Shown here one piece after another: positions 62,875 through 64,000 of a stretch of 64,000 bases of DNA. The notes below the pieces were generated by a model. That model did not search any database. It worked only from the letters and a program-made list of their open reading frames with translations, and had not been told where the DNA came from. Source of the stretch: Marinobacter vinifirmus (GTDB taxonomy: Bacteria; Pseudomonadota; Gammaproteobacteria; Pseudomonadales; Oleiphilaceae). How positions within the stretch are numbered: position 1 is the first letter of the stretch; the number at the start of each line of letters is the position of its first letter. A program made the position numbers and the translations under genes. The stretch lies in NCBI RefSeq assembly GCF_002258215.1, contig NZ_NEFY01000009.1, positions 1 to 64,000 on the forward strand, read 5' to 3'.

Positions 62875-63474
62875 ATGTCTGAAAGCGATACTTCAGGTGC
62901 CGCCCGCGCTGCCGAATTCGAACGTTGGGCTAACGTCTTCACGGCCCACAAGGCCTTCAGCCACCCCTCCGAACTGCACGGTGTGCTTTGTGGTCGGCTG
63001 GCGGCCGGCACCCGTATTGAAGAACAGCAGTGGCTGGCCATGGTGTGCGAGCACATGGGGCTGGCGGACCAGGCCATGGAAGAATCAGATGACCTGGCGC
63101 CGTTTATGTACGGTGCCTACGAGAAAACCCTGGCGCAGCTGCAGTCCAGTGAGATGACCTTTCAGCCCCTGTTGCCGGATGACGACTATGCCATTGAGCA
63201 GCGCCTGGAAGCCCTGATCGCCTGGGTGCGAGGTTTCCTCGAGGGCATGGCCCTGGCGGCCGGCGCTTCGCTGGGGCAGGCTCCGGATGAAATCCGTGAA
63301 CTGATTGAAGACATGGTTGCCATCAGCCAGCTGTCGGAAGACGAAGAGTCCGACGACGAAAGCGAGCAGCAGCTGCTGGAAATTACCGAATACGTCCGCT
63401 TGGGTGCCCTGGCGGTGTTTACCGAATTCAATGAGCCGGAGAAGCCGGCTGGCGCAACGCCCACCCTGCACTGA
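62875..63474 (+). CDS. ygfB: YecA/YgfB family (UPF0149) protein
   Basis: 199 residues. Helical UPF0149 fold: SHPSELHGVLCGRLAAGT, LIAWVRGFLEGMALAAG, then DEIRELIEDMVAISQLSEDEESD and EYVRLGALAVFTEF. Conserved gene immediately ahead of pepP in gammaproteobacteria; linked in Pseudomonas to control of ampDh3 expression, otherwise unclear. Normally it lies divergent from zapA with a short gap; here a zinc-related cluster of four genes separates them. Weak ribosome site. Confidence 0.92.
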   Translation: MSESDTSGAARAAEFERWANVFTAHKAFSHPSELHGVLCGRLAAGTRIEEQQWLAMVCEHMGLADQAMEESDDLAPFMYGAYEKTLAQLQSSEMTFQPLLPDDDYAIEQRLEALIAWVRGFLEGMALAAGASLGQAPDEIRELIEDMVAISQLSEDEESDDESEQQLLEITEYVRLGALAVFTEFNEPEKPAGATPTLH

Positions 63475-63486
63475 TCAGGAGACAGC

Positions 63487-64000
63487 ATGGCCTCAATGAT
63501 TCCGATGAAAGAATTTGCCGACCGCCGCCGAAAGCTGATGGACCGGATGGCTCCGGACAGCATCGCCATTCTGCCGGCAGCGCCGGAGCGTGTGCGTAAC
63601 CGGGATGTTCTGCATCCGTTCCGCCAGGACAGCGACTTTCAGTACCTGACCGGGTTTGGCGAGCCGGAAGCGGTACTGGTATTGATTCCGGGCCGGGAAC
63701 ACGGCGAGACCGTGCTGTTTTGCAAGGAGCGTAATCCGGAGAAAGAACTCTGGGACGGTTTCCTGGTGGGGCCCGAGGGGGCCATCGAGCGCTATGGCCT
63801 GGACGATGCCTTCCCGATCGGCGATATCGACGACATCCTGCCCGGCATGATTGAAGGCCGCAGCCGGGTGTATTACCCGCTTGGCAAAGACCCGGTCTTC
63901 GATAACCGGGTGATGGACTGGGTGAAGGTCATCCGGAGTAAAGTGCGGGCCGGAGCCCATCCGCCGGGTGAGCTGGTGGCCCTTGAACACCTGCTGCACG
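63487..64000 (+). CDS. pepP: Xaa-Pro aminopeptidase, N-terminal part (runs off window)
   Basis: About 171 residues are visible, from ATG 63487 with CAGGAG. They cover the N-terminal non-catalytic domain of aminopeptidase P: FADRRRKLMDRMAPDSIAIL, RNRDVLHPFRQDSDFQYLTG, ERNPEKELWDGFLVGPEGA and a linker towards the metal-binding pita-bread domain, which is beyond the window. Removes N-terminal residues next to proline. 12 bases after ygfB; ubiH-type genes usually follow. Confidence 0.93.
   Translation, partial: MASMIPMKEFADRRRKLMDRMAPDSIAILPAAPERVRNRDVLHPFRQDSDFQYLTGFGEPEAVLVLIPGREHGETVLFCKERNPEKELWDGFLVGPEGAIERYGLDDAFPIGDIDDILPGMIEGRSRVYYPLGKDPVFDNRVMDWVKVIRSKVRAGAHPPGELVALEHLLH

Overview
The window is GC-rich bacterial chromosome from a marine gammaproteobacterium, most likely Marinobacter or a close relative. 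The clues are the conserved aroQ-accB-accC-prmA-(DUF3426)-dusB-fis-purH-purD block, the zapA/6S RNA/ygfB/pepP neighbourhood, a Pseudomonas-type isocitrate lyase, TRAP transport and very acidic exported proteins. This assignment rests on gene content and order only; no rRNA or tRNA gene is present.

Layout. 1-1954: an ISL3-family element of the ISPpu12 kind, with both inverted repeats but only the tail of its transposase, carrying a divergent metal-efflux/MerR pair. It cuts a porin gene whose 3' part follows. 2887-5330: cyclopropane-type fatty acid methyltransferase with an FAD reductase. 5507-8526: TRAP transporter for an organic (probably keto) acid. 8694-12372: mixed single genes. 12473-18450: ion transport genes (SulP carrier, CASTOR/POLLUX-type channel, and a DUF1538 transporter with PII-like and CBS sensor proteins). 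18773-20365: isocitrate lyase.

20532-25871 is the most unusual part. A sigma54-type promoter with an upstream palindrome precedes four genes for exported proteins: a Ser-Asp-Asn repeat protein, two small proteins sharing a Gln-Asn strand motif with it, and a periplasmic C39 cysteine protease. A convergent pair encodes an outer-membrane barrel and an EBP-like regulator with an eroded ATPase site. The layout resembles the Fap functional-amyloid system, and I propose it is a secreted fibre system.

26142-37170: SLC13/RCK transporter, TetR-AcrAB-type efflux with its operator, EgtB-like enzyme, CPA2 antiporter and a lipoprotein hydrolase. 37275-46152: the housekeeping block on the minus strand. 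46449-51324: a diguanylate cyclase divergent from a LapD-like degenerate c-di-GMP receptor and a DUF2333 gene. 51417-55671: ppa, acyl-CoA dehydrogenase, rpiA, ilvA. 55715-64000: a palindromic repeat, a 54-residue membrane protein, fau, a Sel1 lipoprotein gene, 6S RNA, zapA and a ZapB-like gene, a probable Zur-controlled zinc cluster (ABC, DUF3299, His-rich DUF2796), ygfB, and the start of pepP, which runs off the end.

Two intergenic palindromic repeats (33130-33243 and 55715-55818) share a core but have different, self-complementary arms.
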